Counted from the stretch's first letter, positions 1-12,069 are shown. The stretch: DNA of 64,000 bases from Mytilus galloprovincialis (GCF_965363235.1 NC_134844.1:78151244-78215243), one strand, 5' to 3'. Notes: generated from the letters alone by a model not told the origin. Numbers and translations: made by a program.

Positions 1-650
1 TGGATGAAATTTTCAATTATTTTGATATAACATATTATTAAGAAAGAGCAGGTAGGCTGTGGTCTCCAACCATGAGATTGGTCATGAGAATCACGTAAAA
101 AATCTGTCACGCAGGCAAAGCTGTAGAAAAGTAGCCAACAAAAGGACTGGTTGCTAAATGATTCCATTTATTAACTTTTTCCAGATCACATAAAACAAAT
201 TGTGACGTGTTTAAATCGTTATTGTCCAAACTATTTTTATAGAGTTACGGGCATTGATCTCTGAAACTTAGCAGAAATTAGAAATTAACTTCTTACAATT
301 TAATTTAATTTTAATTTAATTAGTTTAAAACTTTAATGTCATTGTTCTGGTGTATCCCTAATGATGACAATTATATACATTATCGGCATTGTTTTTCCAT
401 AAAAATGTAAAACAAGTGACTGTATAGTATCGTCATTGTTCGAGAAACTTGTGTTCTAATGATACTTTGTTATGTTTTGTTGTTAACATAACTTGATAAA
501 AGTTGTCAAATATGTACGTTTAATTTAAATACAATAATATATTGCTTTTTATATTGTTTAATCTTATTTTACATCATAATCTTTTGCCTATGTTTCATTT
601 TTTAATAGAAGGGACTAGAACTATCGATCATGCTTTATGTGTTTACTTAC
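1..650. other. AT-rich sequence, no gene seen
   Basis: No convincing exon, RNA gene or repeat boundary was seen. The last exon of the cysteine-rich gene whose donor lies at 650 should be on the minus strand here or left of the window; none could be picked out. Confidence 0.5.
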
Positions 651-776
651 ATTTACAATATGGTCCTCCATTGTAATATCTTCCTTTTTCGATCCATCCT
701 TTACCAAACGCATCATCACAAGTTATACCTTTCCGTCCACATGTTCCATTTGAAGCAAGACAATTTCCTGTGAGTC
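651..776 (-). CDS. Exon of a cysteine-rich, probably secreted small protein
   Basis: A 126-base minus-strand exon with a pyrimidine-rich acceptor ending TTTAG before 776 and a GTAAGT donor after 651. It encodes about 41 residues, starting LTGNCLASNGTCG and ending YYNGGPYCK, with regularly spaced cysteines and many glycines, as in small disulfide-bonded extracellular domains. Its first two bases complete a codon, and the 20-base exon at 5197-5216 supplies the missing base in the right phase (GTGTG joined to GACTC gives Cys-Gly-Leu). The joined product starts SAITECGLTGNC. The exon ends with one base of a codon, so at least one more exon follows at lower coordinates. No family was recognised; it could be a defence peptide, a matrix protein or one domain of a larger secreted protein. 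The exon call is fairly firm, the function is unknown. Confidence 0.6.
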
Positions 777-1179
777 CTAAAGAGTAAAGTTCTTAAATAC
801 AATGTGACATTATGAGCTCCAATTTCTGCATTATACAATAAGAAAATAGCTTTTATTTGGAAAAAAAAACTGTTTTAGATGTACTCTTCAAGTTAAATTC
901 TTCATTGCAGTAATGAGTTTATGGAAAATAAAATAGGTTCATATCAATTGAAACCAAAACCTCTTATAATAACATTATTTTATTTTTAACGTGAGGTGAA
1001 TGTTTCATATGAACAACATTTTTTTCTGATAGATTTAATTCAAGGAAACATTAAACATGTTAAACTAAGTTATTCATATTTTTACTCGACTTTAAATTAA
1101 GGACACATTCATTGTCTTAAATTCTAAATGACCCATATCGAGATATCAGTAACTAAATAAAGGCAATAGTAGTATAAAA
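777..1179. other. Intron-like AT-rich sequence
   Basis: Part of the putative intron between the exons at 651-776 and 5197-5216. Nothing else was recognised. Confidence 0.4.
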
Positions 1180-1450
1180 TAAAATCACAAAAATACTGAA
1201 CTCCGAGGAAATTTCAAAACGGAAAGTTCCTAATCAAATGGCAAAATTAAATTAAAAAACGCATCAAAAGAATGGACAACAACTGTCATATTCAAGAATT
1301 GGTACAAGCATTTTCAAATTTAGAACATGGTAGATTGAACCTGGTATTATAGCGCTAAACCTCTCACTTGTACGACAATCGCATCAAATGTCATTATATT
1401 GACATCGATGCACGAACAAAGTGTCACAAATAGGAGTACAACAACAACCA
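1180..1450 (+). repeat. Dispersed SINE-like repeat, copy 1
   Basis: Recurs at 38725-39050 (plus), 39690-39915 (minus), 19925-20100 (minus), and in part at 28160-28300, 36600-36690 and 2510-2580. Shared landmarks are an AACTCCGAGGAAA-like start, AACAACTGTCATATTC, and a GGTTCAATCC box that reads on the opposite strand and resembles the polymerase III B box. A tRNA-derived SINE is plausible but not shown. Confidence 0.6.
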
Positions 1451-2930
1451 AAACCCAACCCTAAATTTTGGTTGCTCTCGAAGGGTAAGTATATCCTGCT
1501 CTTCATGTGGCATCCGTCGTGTTACTGCTGTTCAATAGTCATAATTTCACTACTCAAAAACCAATTCCGGTAACAAACTTAAACCGAGGTTAACATGTTA
1601 ACACATCAACTATGAGAGGAAAAATTCCAGAAACAACAAAATCACTAAACGTCAACAAGGCAAGTGCCAACATACCTAGAAACGGACTATGTGAATCAAC
1701 TGCCATATTCCTGACCTCTCTTGTATACGAGCGTTGTATACTTAGTCATTTTTTAAGTTTCTTTTTATTGATTTAAAATGGTCTAGCACATACAATGCAA
1801 TTATGTATTGATGTGAAATCAGGTAAAACTTTCGCCTAATTCTATTGTGTATAAGTAAGGACAGCATATATCTGTATACGATAAAACATAAAGAATACTT
1901 AATTCCGCCAGTAGAGACATGAATTGTGCAGAGGATGATTACAATCAAACAACAAAATTTCATCATGATACTGTTATACATGTTATACTAAAACTAAAAT
2001 TTGTAAACAATGATTATATATTCTAGGTTATTTAAAGGGGAATCGTCACTCAGTAATATGTGTTTTTGTTCTTGTATGCATTTAATGATACATTGTGACT
2101 GTTAGCTTCACGTTCGAAACTATGCTAATACATAATTTTGAAGTAACCATAAGCAGCCGAAAAGACGGTTTTTTTTTTTTCAAAAAGACAGATTATGCTT
2201 TAAGATGGAGTTGATTCAGAATATGCACTGTTTTCAGGGATGCCAAGAACAGTGCTATATGTTGTTGCTGAAATTTGAATTTGACTTTTCGTTCAACTAA
2301 ATACTACTCAATGCTTAAAACAAATGCATTGCAATATTTTTTTTTCTGTCCGCTTTATTAGAAAAAAACATAATTTCTGATGTAATTTTGTAGGATTATT
2401 TCAAAATCACTTTTTCCTGCGTTCTCTGCAATGTATCTACTTTTGTTCATGAACGTCAGTCATAGAGTATTTTATTCTTATTTACATGTTTGATATAAGT
2501 TAAAGAATTCTAATGTAAAAAGTAAAATCACAAAAATACTCAACTCAGAGGTAAATCTAATCGGAAAGTCTATAATCAAATTTATGTTCATTTCGGATTC
2601 TTTTATAGCTGACTATACGGTAGGATTTTTTTTTTGTAGTGGATAATGTTTGTGGATAGAATCATTGGAAATCATACCACATCTTTTATTTCAATATAAA
2701 TACATGTAAACAATCAAATAAATCATGGAATGTTCAGAAAATAATACATCGCCTACTAAGGTGTAAAAAGGAAAGAGACAAAATACCAAATCAGCTTTCT
2801 ATACAAACCAATGAAATCAGTAAACATCAGTACATTAACCAAAATACAATGAAATTAATCAAACAGAAATTGTAAACAATATAAGGAAACTTTAGATTTG
2901 ACAACAGTGAATAATACGGTGAAGTAAAAG
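1451..2930. other. Unassigned AT-rich sequence
   Basis: Short open frames only, none with splice signals plus recognisable protein. A small SINE-like fragment sits at about 2510-2580. Confidence 0.4.
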
Positions 2931-2934
2931 AGAG

Positions 2935-4460
2935 GCGAAAGATACCAGAGGGACGGTCAAACTTATGAAATTGCCATTGCCAAAAAATGAAACAGACAAA
3001 CACAAATAAGAGTACACATGAAAAAAAAAAGAAAACGATAGACTAAGCAAGACAAACTCAACCAAAAACTAAGGGTGTTTTCGGGTGTTCCGGAAGGGTA
3101 ACCAGATCCTTCTTTTCATGTGGCACACGTCATGTTGCTTATGTTATTACAATACCGGTAAATAGTATAAATCGGTAGGTCACATTCATGAAAAGGGAAG
3201 AGGATTGTAGTTACGACGTGAAAAAACATTTCTGATATTATCTGTGAAACGGTTATTCAATAATGGTCAACCAACTCGTGATGGCGTCCGTAAAATTTAC
3301 GAAGAGTTGAATTCATCTTCATCATTTTGGAACTCTTGGGTTAATATTTTTTCTTGTGAGCAGAAACCCTATATCAATGAAATCATGATAGCACGGGTAT
3401 ATCGTATCAAGTGGGAGATGTATACTCCGTAAGCAGGCACTGCTAGAATGTTGCTATTTAGAAATGGAAAGTTCACAATTGGTAAACTGAAATCATCTCT
3501 TTTGTCGTAACGATTTTCAAGTCAAGATATGAGGTCGACTTAACTGTATCTATTGTATCCTTTATCTCTAGTTCGATGGGATAGATGCGTTCAACATAGT
3601 CACCAATTTTTTAATCATTTAGTGAGAGAACACCATCTTTACAGTGGAAATTAAGTGAAGGGATATTGCTAACTTCTTATCTTTCTTCTTATGTGTTTTA
3701 GTAAAGAAACAAGTCGGAAAGAAGAGTAGCACAATTTGTTCCCATCGGAATGCCGACAGTCTGATGAAAAACATGTCCTCCAAACGTAACAAATATGTTG
3801 TCTATCAAGAAATCAAGCATCTTGATAACTTCAGTTTCAGAAAATGTTTTGTTGAATCAGAGTGATCCTGTACAAAGTAGGATGTATCCCTCCTTAAGAA
3901 TATATACTTGAATCTACATTGGTCTTTCCTTTTTATGAAAAAAAAGCAAAACCAACTCTTTCAATTTGTCCTTTAGTTTTTAATCGGTAAGAAAAGTCAA
4001 ATGTTTTAATACTACTGCAAGATTAAAGAGTCATAGATTGTATTTACCTGATCTTTGAGTATCTGATTAACGCCACCTCTAGAAAAGGCAGTTTCACAAT
4101 AACTTTGAAGCCCGGTTTTGATTACTGATAAAACAGATGTTAATAATTTAGAAAAAGGTTTCGTGGAGCACTTGAAAGACCAGAAATATACCGTTGTGTG
4201 TAAGGACACTTACGTTGTTTGGGTATTCAATGCAGTGATAGAAGATCCAGTATTTCGTCTTTGGTTGAAATTCCAAAGGAACATAGAACAAACCTATGAA
4301 TATCCAGGATTTCCTCTTTGGTAAGTATCGAGAGGGTACAAATAAAGGCAACAGTAGTATACCGCTTTTCGAAATGCATAAATCGATTGAGATAAAAACA
4401 AATCCGTGTTACAAACTAAAACTGGGGAAACACATCAAATATAACACAAGTTTGAAGGGG
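2935..4460 (-). mobile_element. Non-LTR (Penelope-like?) reverse-transcriptase relic, copy 1
   Basis: Minus-strand sequence preserves scattered pieces of a reverse transcriptase: a CSTKP / LLTSVLS / GVNQ block at 4012-4209, a GIPMGTN-type block near 3740-3770, and an HFL-to-DKRDD-like stretch further on. The 3' part continues into a tail, ending about 2935, that also occurs alone at 11422-11642, 16200-16552 and 22226-22465. Tail-only copies are what 5'-truncating retroelements leave. The element is old and broken in several places. The exact superfamily is uncertain: Penelope-like is my best guess. Confidence 0.6.
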
Positions 4461-4649
4461 TAATAATTAAAATACCTAACCGCTTTTATTTATATGGCAG
4501 CAAATCATTAATAGAGACATCGTGCAGAGCAGGTGATGTATAATGACGATGACCATGACTGCGTCTACGGCGAGGAGTAGAGTTGGGAATATTCATCATA
4601 TTCCACGAGCTACACAACGGACTATATATTATACATATACCATCGATTA

Positions 4650-5087
4650 CGCACGTCTGGCGTATATACTAAATTTAGTTCTGGTATCTATGATGAGTTT
4701 ATTTACAACAACTGGGTCGATGTGACTGCTGGTGGAGATTTATTTCCCCGAGGGTATCACAAGCCCAGTAGTCAGCACTTTTTGTGCTGACATGTTTTTT
4801 GTGCTGACATGAATTGTCATTGCTATGGTTATATTTATAAATTTAATGTTTACAAATTTTTGAATTTTTTGAAATACTAAGGCTTTTCTACCTCAGGCAT
4901 AGATTACCCTAGCTGTATTTGGCAAAACTTTTAGGAATTTTGGTCCTCAATGCTCTTCAACTTTGTACTTTAATTGGCATTTTAAACTTTTGGGGATTCG
5001 AGCGTCACTGATGAGTCTTTTGTAGACGAGACGTGCGTCTGGCGTATATACTAAATTTAGTCCTGGTATCTATGATGATTTTATTGA
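4650..5087 (+). repeat. Dispersed ~400-base repeat, inserted in copy 1 only
   Basis: Runs from GTCTGGCGTATATAC through TGGTGGAGATTTATTTCCC and AGCTGTATTTGGCAAAAC to a second GTCTGGCGTATATAC near its end. Other copies or parts: 8867-8937, 12070-12370, 27775-28155, 37405-37570, 55880-56010 and 56400-56455. GGGTCGATGYSACTGC resembles a B box, so a tRNA-derived SINE is possible. The near-identical 45-base stretches at both edges suggest a partial dimer. Confidence 0.7.
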
Positions 5088-5196
5088 AATAAAGTATCAA
5101 TTGTGTCAAACAACTTAAATCCATTGACAAACAACAAAAGCTGACATTTTCAGATCAGACGGATTTTCATTTCTAAGTAAATAAATGAACACTTAC

Positions 5197-5216
5197 CACA
5201 CTCTGTAATAGCAGAC
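5197..5216 (-). CDS. 20-base micro-exon of the cysteine-rich gene
   Basis: Minus strand: acceptor TTATCATTAG, 20 coding bases, then a GTAAGTG donor. In the phase set by the exon at 651-776 it reads (x)SAITEC followed by a split glycine codon. The same 20 bases with both splice sites are kept in the duplicated block at 35078-35097 (reading SAIPEC). It needs an upstream exon ending in phase 2, probably carrying a signal peptide, which I could not find. Confidence 0.55.
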
Positions 5217-5450
5217 CTAATGATAATAAGATAACTTTTAAAACGAAGTGACTACTTAAATAACACAGGAAATTAAAGTATTCAATCTAGGAATGATGTA
5301 GGTGTGAACAAATCATTTGCGACATATGGTGTTTTGCTTTGTTCGATTTTACTAATGATGCAAACATTGTTTAGACGTGCAACATCTTTCATCTTAAGTT
5401 AAACATTTGCACTTCTAAAAATATATTTCACATCAGCTAATTATCTTGCA

Positions 5451-6163
5451 TACTAGCACATTAATAAATGTGGCTCAGCGTGTTGGACCAGAACAAAGCG
5501 AATCTATATTTGTATTCTGTTAACAAATTCCTGTCCTAAATATGCATTAAATTAGCCACTGGACATGAAACAGCCATTTATTCACCCGTGCATCCAATAT
5601 CATAAAACAATATTTCAATCAAGATTATAAGTAAAACAACTACTACTGATTTTATTGGCAAAAAATAGGCATATGAACATATCGCGGGTTTAAATTATTC
5701 TTAATATTCAACCCCCCTCTGTTTATCTCATTTATCTTTATATTTATTAATGAAATAGACAAGAGGTAAGTAAAACCAGAATTTAGATAAAAAATCTTCT
5801 CGTTAAAACCACCAACCTCTATAATACCAATAACACAAACAGCAAACACTCCGTTAAAAGCAAATCAAATACTTATAGGTTAATTGTGGTTTGCTAAAAC
5901 ATCCAGTGGCAAATATTTCATGCATATTTATGACGAGGACATTCAAATTATTTATAAATCGAATGATTAAGTTCTGAAAAGTGGGTTGTCCGAGAATGGA
6001 CTGATTATTCGACTGCCTTTGGAAAATGAGGATATATCTTAACATGTCACCTATTAACGTCTTAAAGAGTTGTTGCACTGATTCTTTCATCCACAGAAAG
6101 CGTAGCTCTCTTCAAACATGAAGCATCGAACGTTTTTTTTCAAATTCCAACCGATACTACTAC
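5451..6163. other. Unassigned AT-rich sequence
   Basis: Minus-strand open frames of 65-78 codons occur but lack splice sites or family resemblance. Confidence 0.4.
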
Positions 6164-7583
6164 CAGGGGCGGATCCAGGAATTTGGAAAGTGGGGGAGCG
6201 AAGTTTTTAATGTTCGCCGAGCGGAGCGAGGCGAACAAATTTTGGGACCTTTTTAGGCAAAAAACCATAAAATAAGTGTAAAATGTACTTTTTAAACGGT
6301 TCCTGGCGTGGGGCATGTATATTCTATAGTTGCTGTAAAGTGTACGGGTTGGACATTTTTATGCTGTATTCTCCCTATTGATTGTCTGTCATAAAATGAT
6401 AGTATGGATCCAAAGTTATGTACTGATATATTTGATGTGGGACTTGTCAGTAAAAAATAGACATGGAAAATTCTCGTTTGTTGTATGTTAAGTTAGCAAA
6501 ACCTCACAGATTTCTTGTTGTAGACAAGAAATACGCCGGGCTATTCGATGAAATTTACAATACGACCGACACGAGTTAAAAAAGTCAAACAAGAAATTTT
6601 TATCCAAATGTTTGGTTGATATGTTTCACCCAACAAAATTAAGGGAGTTGAGGGGTTCCAAATCAACCAAAGGCTACGAATGAGTCTGAAATGACAACGA
6701 ATTTATGAATGACGGTCGATAAATGGAGACATAAAGGCCACACTAAGCAGTCAGGTTCCAGTCTGGTCTTGAAAAAAGTATTCAATATATCAGTTCAGCG
6801 AAACAGACATTCCGTTCAGACATGCAAACCCCGGCCTCAAACCAATACAACCGTCTTTTATTCATCATGTTCATTTAATACTAAATAATTCTGTTGGAAA
6901 TTTTCGTTTCTAATAGCAAAAAAGTGGACAAGATTATTGTTTTTAATCCAGATACGGCCAGAATTTTTATTTAATGCAAAAATCAGTCAGATTTTTTTCT
7001 CTCAAATACCTTAGACTGCCTCTTCAAATCAATTGGGTCGTACCTTAGACTTTAAATCTATCTAGGGCTTATACTGACTGGGGATAATTATTCAGCTATC
7101 ACGTTATTTTAAAGTAGGCTGGGGCGTTTGGGGTTAAACATGTTTTCGTAGGTAAATAATATTGATGTTGATTTTTTTTTCATGAGAGTGTAATAAAGTA
7201 TTACTTTCTGTTTGGTTGAATTGTGAAATAGAAGTCACTACGTTCTTGCTCAATCCTGTGTCGCTTTAAAGGTATCATGTTTGTCATCCTCAGCCTAAGC
7301 AATGTGTTACTGTAATTTGAATTTCAAAATAACTGAGTGATGGGTTTTTTTACGCACTGATCAACTCCATCTTGGCAAATCACATGACTTTGACATAATC
7401 AGTAAATACCAGCGAAAAAAAATCTTTATAAGTAAAGAATTGTCGCATACAAATTAAATACACGGGAAATGGCAAATTTCACGAAGTCTAGTCTGATAAA
7501 TCATTTTACAAAACAAAAAAAACAAAAAAGTCCAAGAAAAGGGGGGCGTACGCCCTCTACGCCCCCCTCTGGATCCGCCACTG
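6164..7583. mobile_element. 1.4 kb non-autonomous DNA transposon with CAG...CTG ends
   Basis: Begins CAGGGGCGGATCCAG and ends CTGGATCCGCCACTG, inverted repeats of about 15 bases shared with the short MITEs at 40584-40741, 55534-55819 and 56237-56363. Flanks are ACTAC and GCTAC, a 5-base target duplication with one mismatch, matching the 5-base duplications of the short copies. Just inside both ends are GC-rich palindromic stretches such as GCCGAGCGGAGCGAGGCG. No transposase frame was found. Confidence 0.7.
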
Positions 7584-8037
7584 GCTACATGCATATACAG
7601 GAAAATAATATTTAGTCACCCTGCATGAACACGTAACATGGCTGTGTATCATAGAAAATATAAAAAAAAACGAACAACCTTATTAAACAAAGGGTTTTTC
7701 TGAAGGTCGGAATAAGTCAAGGGTTCACGATATTTTAAAATCCTGGTAAATTCATGTGATATTTTACAATATAAACTAAAATAACAATAAGTAAACGGAA
7801 CACGTTATTAAAGGAAATACATTTTTAAACATATCTAGGTATCATGATAACAGCATTATGAATTGTGGCAACCAAAAAAATAGTTTTAGAAATCTGATCA
7901 AAATTCAATAAATTAGCTAAAACAAGATTTTGAGATAATCTTCAAAAGTGAGTCAAAATGCATACATTGTATGACGAGATGTAACGAGATGTTGTATTCA
8001 TATTTTTTTGCACTGCAAATCTTATATACGGAAATGC
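7584..8037. other. 3' flank of the small peptide gene
   Basis: AT-rich, no separate feature recognised. It probably holds the 3' UTR of the gene at 8038-8241. Confidence 0.4.
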
Positions 8038-8241
8038 TCAGCCTTGTTTGAAGTCACACAATCTGAAACAATGAACGACGGCGTCTGTAATTTCCTCCCT
8101 ACATTTTGAAGCCATAATTCCTTTTGACAAACAATTGTTAAAATTCCTCTGAAATGAACGACCACAATTCGATTGGCATGTTGCTGATATTGCTAAGATT
8201 ATCTGGAGAAAAAGAAGTGCCACGACCAATCTGTGTGCCAT
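8038..8241 (-). CDS. Secreted six-cysteine peptide, 67 residues
   Basis: A complete open frame on the minus strand with an ATG start and TGA stop. Residues 1-20 (MAHRLVVALLFLQIILAISA) form a textbook signal peptide, with predicted cleavage near Ala20. The mature part of about 47 residues has six cysteines at 22, 26, 37, 47, 58 and 62, giving C-x3-C-x10-C-x9-C-x10-C-x3-C, a symmetric pattern that suggests two helices tied by the outer CxxxC pairs. A TTTGTAG acceptor lies 11 bases before the ATG, so a non-coding first exon probably sits upstream. No known peptide family was recognised; bivalves are rich in such secreted peptides, used in defence, mucus or matrix. Intactness plus the signal peptide make a real gene likely. 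Confidence 0.7.
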   Translation of the reverse strand: MAHRLVVALLFLQIILAISATCQSNCGRSFQRNFNNCLSKGIMASKCREEITDAVVHCFRLCDFKQG

Positions 8242-9013
8242 TTTTTAATTTTCTACAAATATAAAATAAAAGAATTATAATATTATACTGATGATCATAT
8301 AACGGACTAAAACGGTTTTCTGCAATGTTGTTTTCCATATATTTTTTTTCACAGTCGCATTAACCCCTTATCCCTTTGTTTAATATTTTTCTGTAAATTA
8401 AATTTACTTGTTTACACGTGTTCCAATGCTTGATCACTGTTATGATTGTAAAAAGTATGGAAGAAAGCGAAAATATGTACATAGTATTCAAACTTTTGAA
8501 AAAAGGAGACAAAATGAGAATAAATATATTGAATAATATTGAATATCAGCTAGTCGGATTTCTATTTGTTTCCTGGGTTGTTGTACGAAAATAAGACTAC
8601 AATGAGAAAGATAAAATACAATGAAATTCAATTGAACAATAGAATTTGTTACATCACATCTATACTTCAAATATACAATAAACGAATAATATCGGAAAAA
8701 ATAAAATATTTGTATATTGATTCTCTGAAAAATGGGATAAACGAAAGAATAGGCGAGCATTTAATTTTTTTTTTAAATGAAGGTGTAATTCTATAGAATT
8801 TATAATAGAAAATATTTGATACTCTCAAACTTGATACACATTTTGGCTATTAATATTTTTAATTCGAACGTCACTGATGAGTCTTTCGTAAACGAAACGT
8901 GTATTTGGCGAACAAGTGACAGCCTGGTATTGATGCATTTTTTTAATATATTTTGATTTCAGATAAGTGTTGTAACATTTTTAAAATTAGAGAAAGACCA
9001 TTTACATTGAAAA
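8242..9013. other. Upstream region of the peptide gene
   Basis: AT-rich. Contains a diverged fragment of the 400-base repeat at 8867-8937 (CGTCACTGATGAGTCTTTCG onward). No other gene seen. Confidence 0.4.
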
Positions 9014-9014
9014 G

Positions 9015-9032
9015 GTGTGTGTGTGTGTGTGT
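9015..9032. repeat. (GT)n microsatellite
   Basis: Nine GT dinucleotides in a row. Confidence 0.9.
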
Positions 9033-9464
9033 TGAGGGAGGATTGGGAGGGGTTATGTTTTTCCCCCAAAAAAAGTATTTTGATCACCAATTTGATGGAA
9101 AATTCAGATTTTTTCATGCATGCAATACCTTATAATGTTCAATCTTGAAAAAACAATAATTTGATTGATAGCGTCGAAAGATTGATTAAATGTATGCCGG
9201 CTCAGACAAAAATCAACATATTAACCTCCTATTGAAGTTAAGAAGTGGATACCTTAATCAAAGTTGAAGTAGACTGGTGATATGTCTGACGGTTTGTTCT
9301 TCGTTTAAAACCGTATTATACAAGAAACCTACGTCTATTTCGGTATTTATTTAAGAGATCAAAGTCATTTTCTTTCCTGTATACCTATTTCATTGTGCAC
9401 ACACAAGTCACGTGATAATGTCAAAGATCGAGAATACTGTGATTGGATAATACAAATAATATCG

Positions 9465-9675
9465 TCCAGAGAAGTCACCATACGATTGGATTTCATCAAG
9501 TAAGGCGGTAAGCTCTACGTATCACTAGCCTAGGGTAGTATGAATATTCATGAGTTTTATGAAGCAACGCGGGATACGAGATCACGTCATTGGCGCGATT
9601 ATCTCACAGAACTTGCAGATAGCGGAAAACATACCAGAGATGTCACCTTACGATTGGATTTCATCAAGATATAGA
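9465..9675. repeat. Partial tandem duplication
   Basis: TACGATTGGATTTCATCAAG occurs twice about 170 bases apart, preceded in both by CCAGAGAxGTCACC. The plus-strand frame through it (9550-9744) has no other support. Confidence 0.6.
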
Positions 9676-9744
9676 GTCAATCTAGAACAGCATAGTTCAT
9701 TTTTCAGTGTAAATCCATTTAAATCATTACATTTTAATTGCTAA

Positions 9745-11421
9745 ATTCGCCTGTGTAAAAACTAAGCATGTGTCTGAATAGAAAATGTCACGTGCTGTGA
9801 CGTTTTCAATCTCCACATTGAAATAACAACTAATACCAGAACTCTACAACTTGTTGAAGTTTTCTCATTGACATAGTATCCAAACGTTGCTAAAAAAAAC
9901 ACCTACATTTGTGAACTAAGAAGAATAATTTAAAGATTATTATAAAACCGCGAAAACAACTCCAAATGAAAAAAAAGAAGATAAAAATCTTACTTACGAT
10001 ATTATGCTGTTGGCTGCTTTCTGCTGCACGGGTGAAGAATAGACCAGTCGCAAAGATAATGGACTGGTTCAAAACTTTCACATGTTTTATATGAAGCTTT
10101 ATATTTACTGTTCAAATTAATTAACTCATTTTGATTGTCATTCTGTGAAATCTTGATGAAATAAGTAAAAACAAACATTGCTAATAAGTAGAATTGACAA
10201 ACTGAAGTCGTTTTAATTATCGGTTTATCTAAAGTGTTCTGAATGATAAAAAGACAGTCTCGTAATACAACACAAGTGCATCGGTTATCTCGAATTAGTA
10301 GTGATATCGTCCTAAATAATTTTCTATTTAAGGTTAGTGGTCATCTCGTGCGTCATTTCGGTCATTTTGGTGTTTTTTTCTTGATAAAATTTAATTTTCA
10401 TTTATTTAACTCTACAATCCGGTCATGTTTTGCGTCACATATTCCAATCGCTTTTACTGAAGTAATTAAGCTAATTTTGAGTAATAATGTTTCAAATCGA
10501 CGTTTCCTTTCTCGGCACATCCATCAAGGATAAATTATTACAAATACAAATAAAAGTATTATATTTGACTTAAGTAGATTTAAAATGATTCATTCAATTT
10601 TACCAAAGATTTTGTTGTTTTTTTCTGTACGGAAGCCGACTAAGACCTTAATCTGCCGAAACAAATGCATTTTAAATCAAATGGTGTTGGTTTTTCTGTT
10701 TGAATGGACACTAGCCATTTTGGAACCATTTATTACTTGCTGTTCGGTCGTATGTAAGGCTTCGTGTTGAACCGTACTTTAACGTAATATGACTGTGCAT
10801 TTTCATAGACTTGGATTGAGAGTTGTCTCATTGCCGCTCATACCACATCTACTAATTTGTAGTCAATGTTTTATTTCTTGCAATGTTATTACGTAGTCCT
10901 TATACTCCTAACATAAGATGATTTGCTTTTATTCTCGTGTTCAGAAGAGGCAGCAGTGAATTACAGTTAACGACTGTCTACCCATTACCATATCCCAAAA
11001 ATTGTACAAGATGCAAAATGTAATTGAATAATGATAATTAAATAACCAGACAAACACTAATAGGTAAAGACTATGTTTTAATGTCTTTCGAACTATTCAG
11101 ACTTTGGCATAGAAATATAGAATCCCGTGACTTTTCGCGTTGCATTTGAACCTCTTTTTACCTGTGCGTGATGTAAAAATATGAAACTACTTTTGATACC
11201 TTTTGCCTTGTGCCTTGTGTAGGATCTGGTTACTTGGTCACGTATATGTTGTGTTTGAAGGTAACAGACCTGTCCACTTCCAACATTATCTATTTTGTAA
11301 GTGTTAGTCGAAACTCTTCTTTAGACTAACTTTATAGAGGCCACAAATTGTATTTATTTTCAAGATGTTTTCGAGCTGAAGGTAACGTTTGCATGATACC
11401 TGGATTTTTTCTTAGTGAACG
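9745..11421. other. Unassigned sequence
   Basis: A strong minus-strand donor (GTAAGTAAG) lies near 9985-9998, but the frame before it has no ATG. It could close a non-coding first exon, for instance of the peptide gene at 8038-8241. The plus-strand frame at 10243-10533 (96 codons) has no recognisable content. Confidence 0.35.
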
Positions 11422-11642
11422 AGGGGCGAAATATACGATAGGGACAATCAAACTCGTAGATAGAAAATAAATTAACAACGCCATGGCTAAACGGAGAAAA
11501 AGACAAACAGACAAATATATGTACATATAAAACAACAAAGAATACTAAAGAATAAGCAAGACGAACCTCACCAAAACCTGGGGGAAGGGGGTTCAGGTGC
11601 TCTGGAAGGGTCAGCAGATCCAGCTCCACATGTGACACCCTC
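11422..11642 (-). mobile_element. Retroelement tail, 5'-truncated copy
   Basis: Minus-strand copy of the tail that ends the relic at 2935-4460, with ATCTACGAGTTTGATTGTCC and a GTGTCACATGTGGAGCTGGA-like stretch. Confidence 0.7.
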
Positions 11643-12069
11643 CGTGTTGCTCATGAAATTATCCCAGCATGATATATCCTTTTGTTCAGGAAGAAGTACT
11701 AGATCATTAAATGAATACAAATTGAAAATCACCCATCCAATATTTTTGTGAGAAAAGCTCAAAATGTTTTAAGGAACATTTTATTTAAACTCTTCTTATT
11801 AAACAATGATCTATGCAAATGACAATGTTAAAAACCGAAGAAAACATGCATAAATAATTATGGGCGATTCATTATTAATAAATGATTTTAATTTTAATTC
11901 AAAAGTTCATAAAATAAGTACTAAAAGCATTTAGGTAAAACCATAGCCATGGCAACACAAAAGCAAAAAAATATATAACTTCTGGGTCCACCGTGTATTA
12001 AATGCAAGTGTCTGATTTTGAAGGAACCCTTAATATTTTCTTTCATTGCTTCAAACTGTAATATGTGGA
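11643..12069. other. Unassigned AT-rich sequence
   Basis: No feature recognised. Confidence 0.4.

Larger units (their letters stand above)
3010..5450. repeat. Duplicated block, copy 1 (partner 33294-35312)
   Basis: Nearly continuous similarity to 33294-35312 in the same orientation, over the reverse-transcriptase relic, the sequence around CACGAGCTACACAACGGAC, the 20-base exon and about 230 bases beyond. Copy 1 is longer because it carries the repeat at 4650-5087, which is absent from copy 2. A segmental duplication or two copies of one long dispersed element would both explain it. Confidence 0.8.

Noticed and set aside
9890-10081. Signal-peptide-like frame (KVLNQSIIFATG) before a strong donor
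   Set aside because: It begins with GTG and has no in-frame ATG; no exon of matching phase encodes a plausible continuation. It could still be a non-coding first exon.
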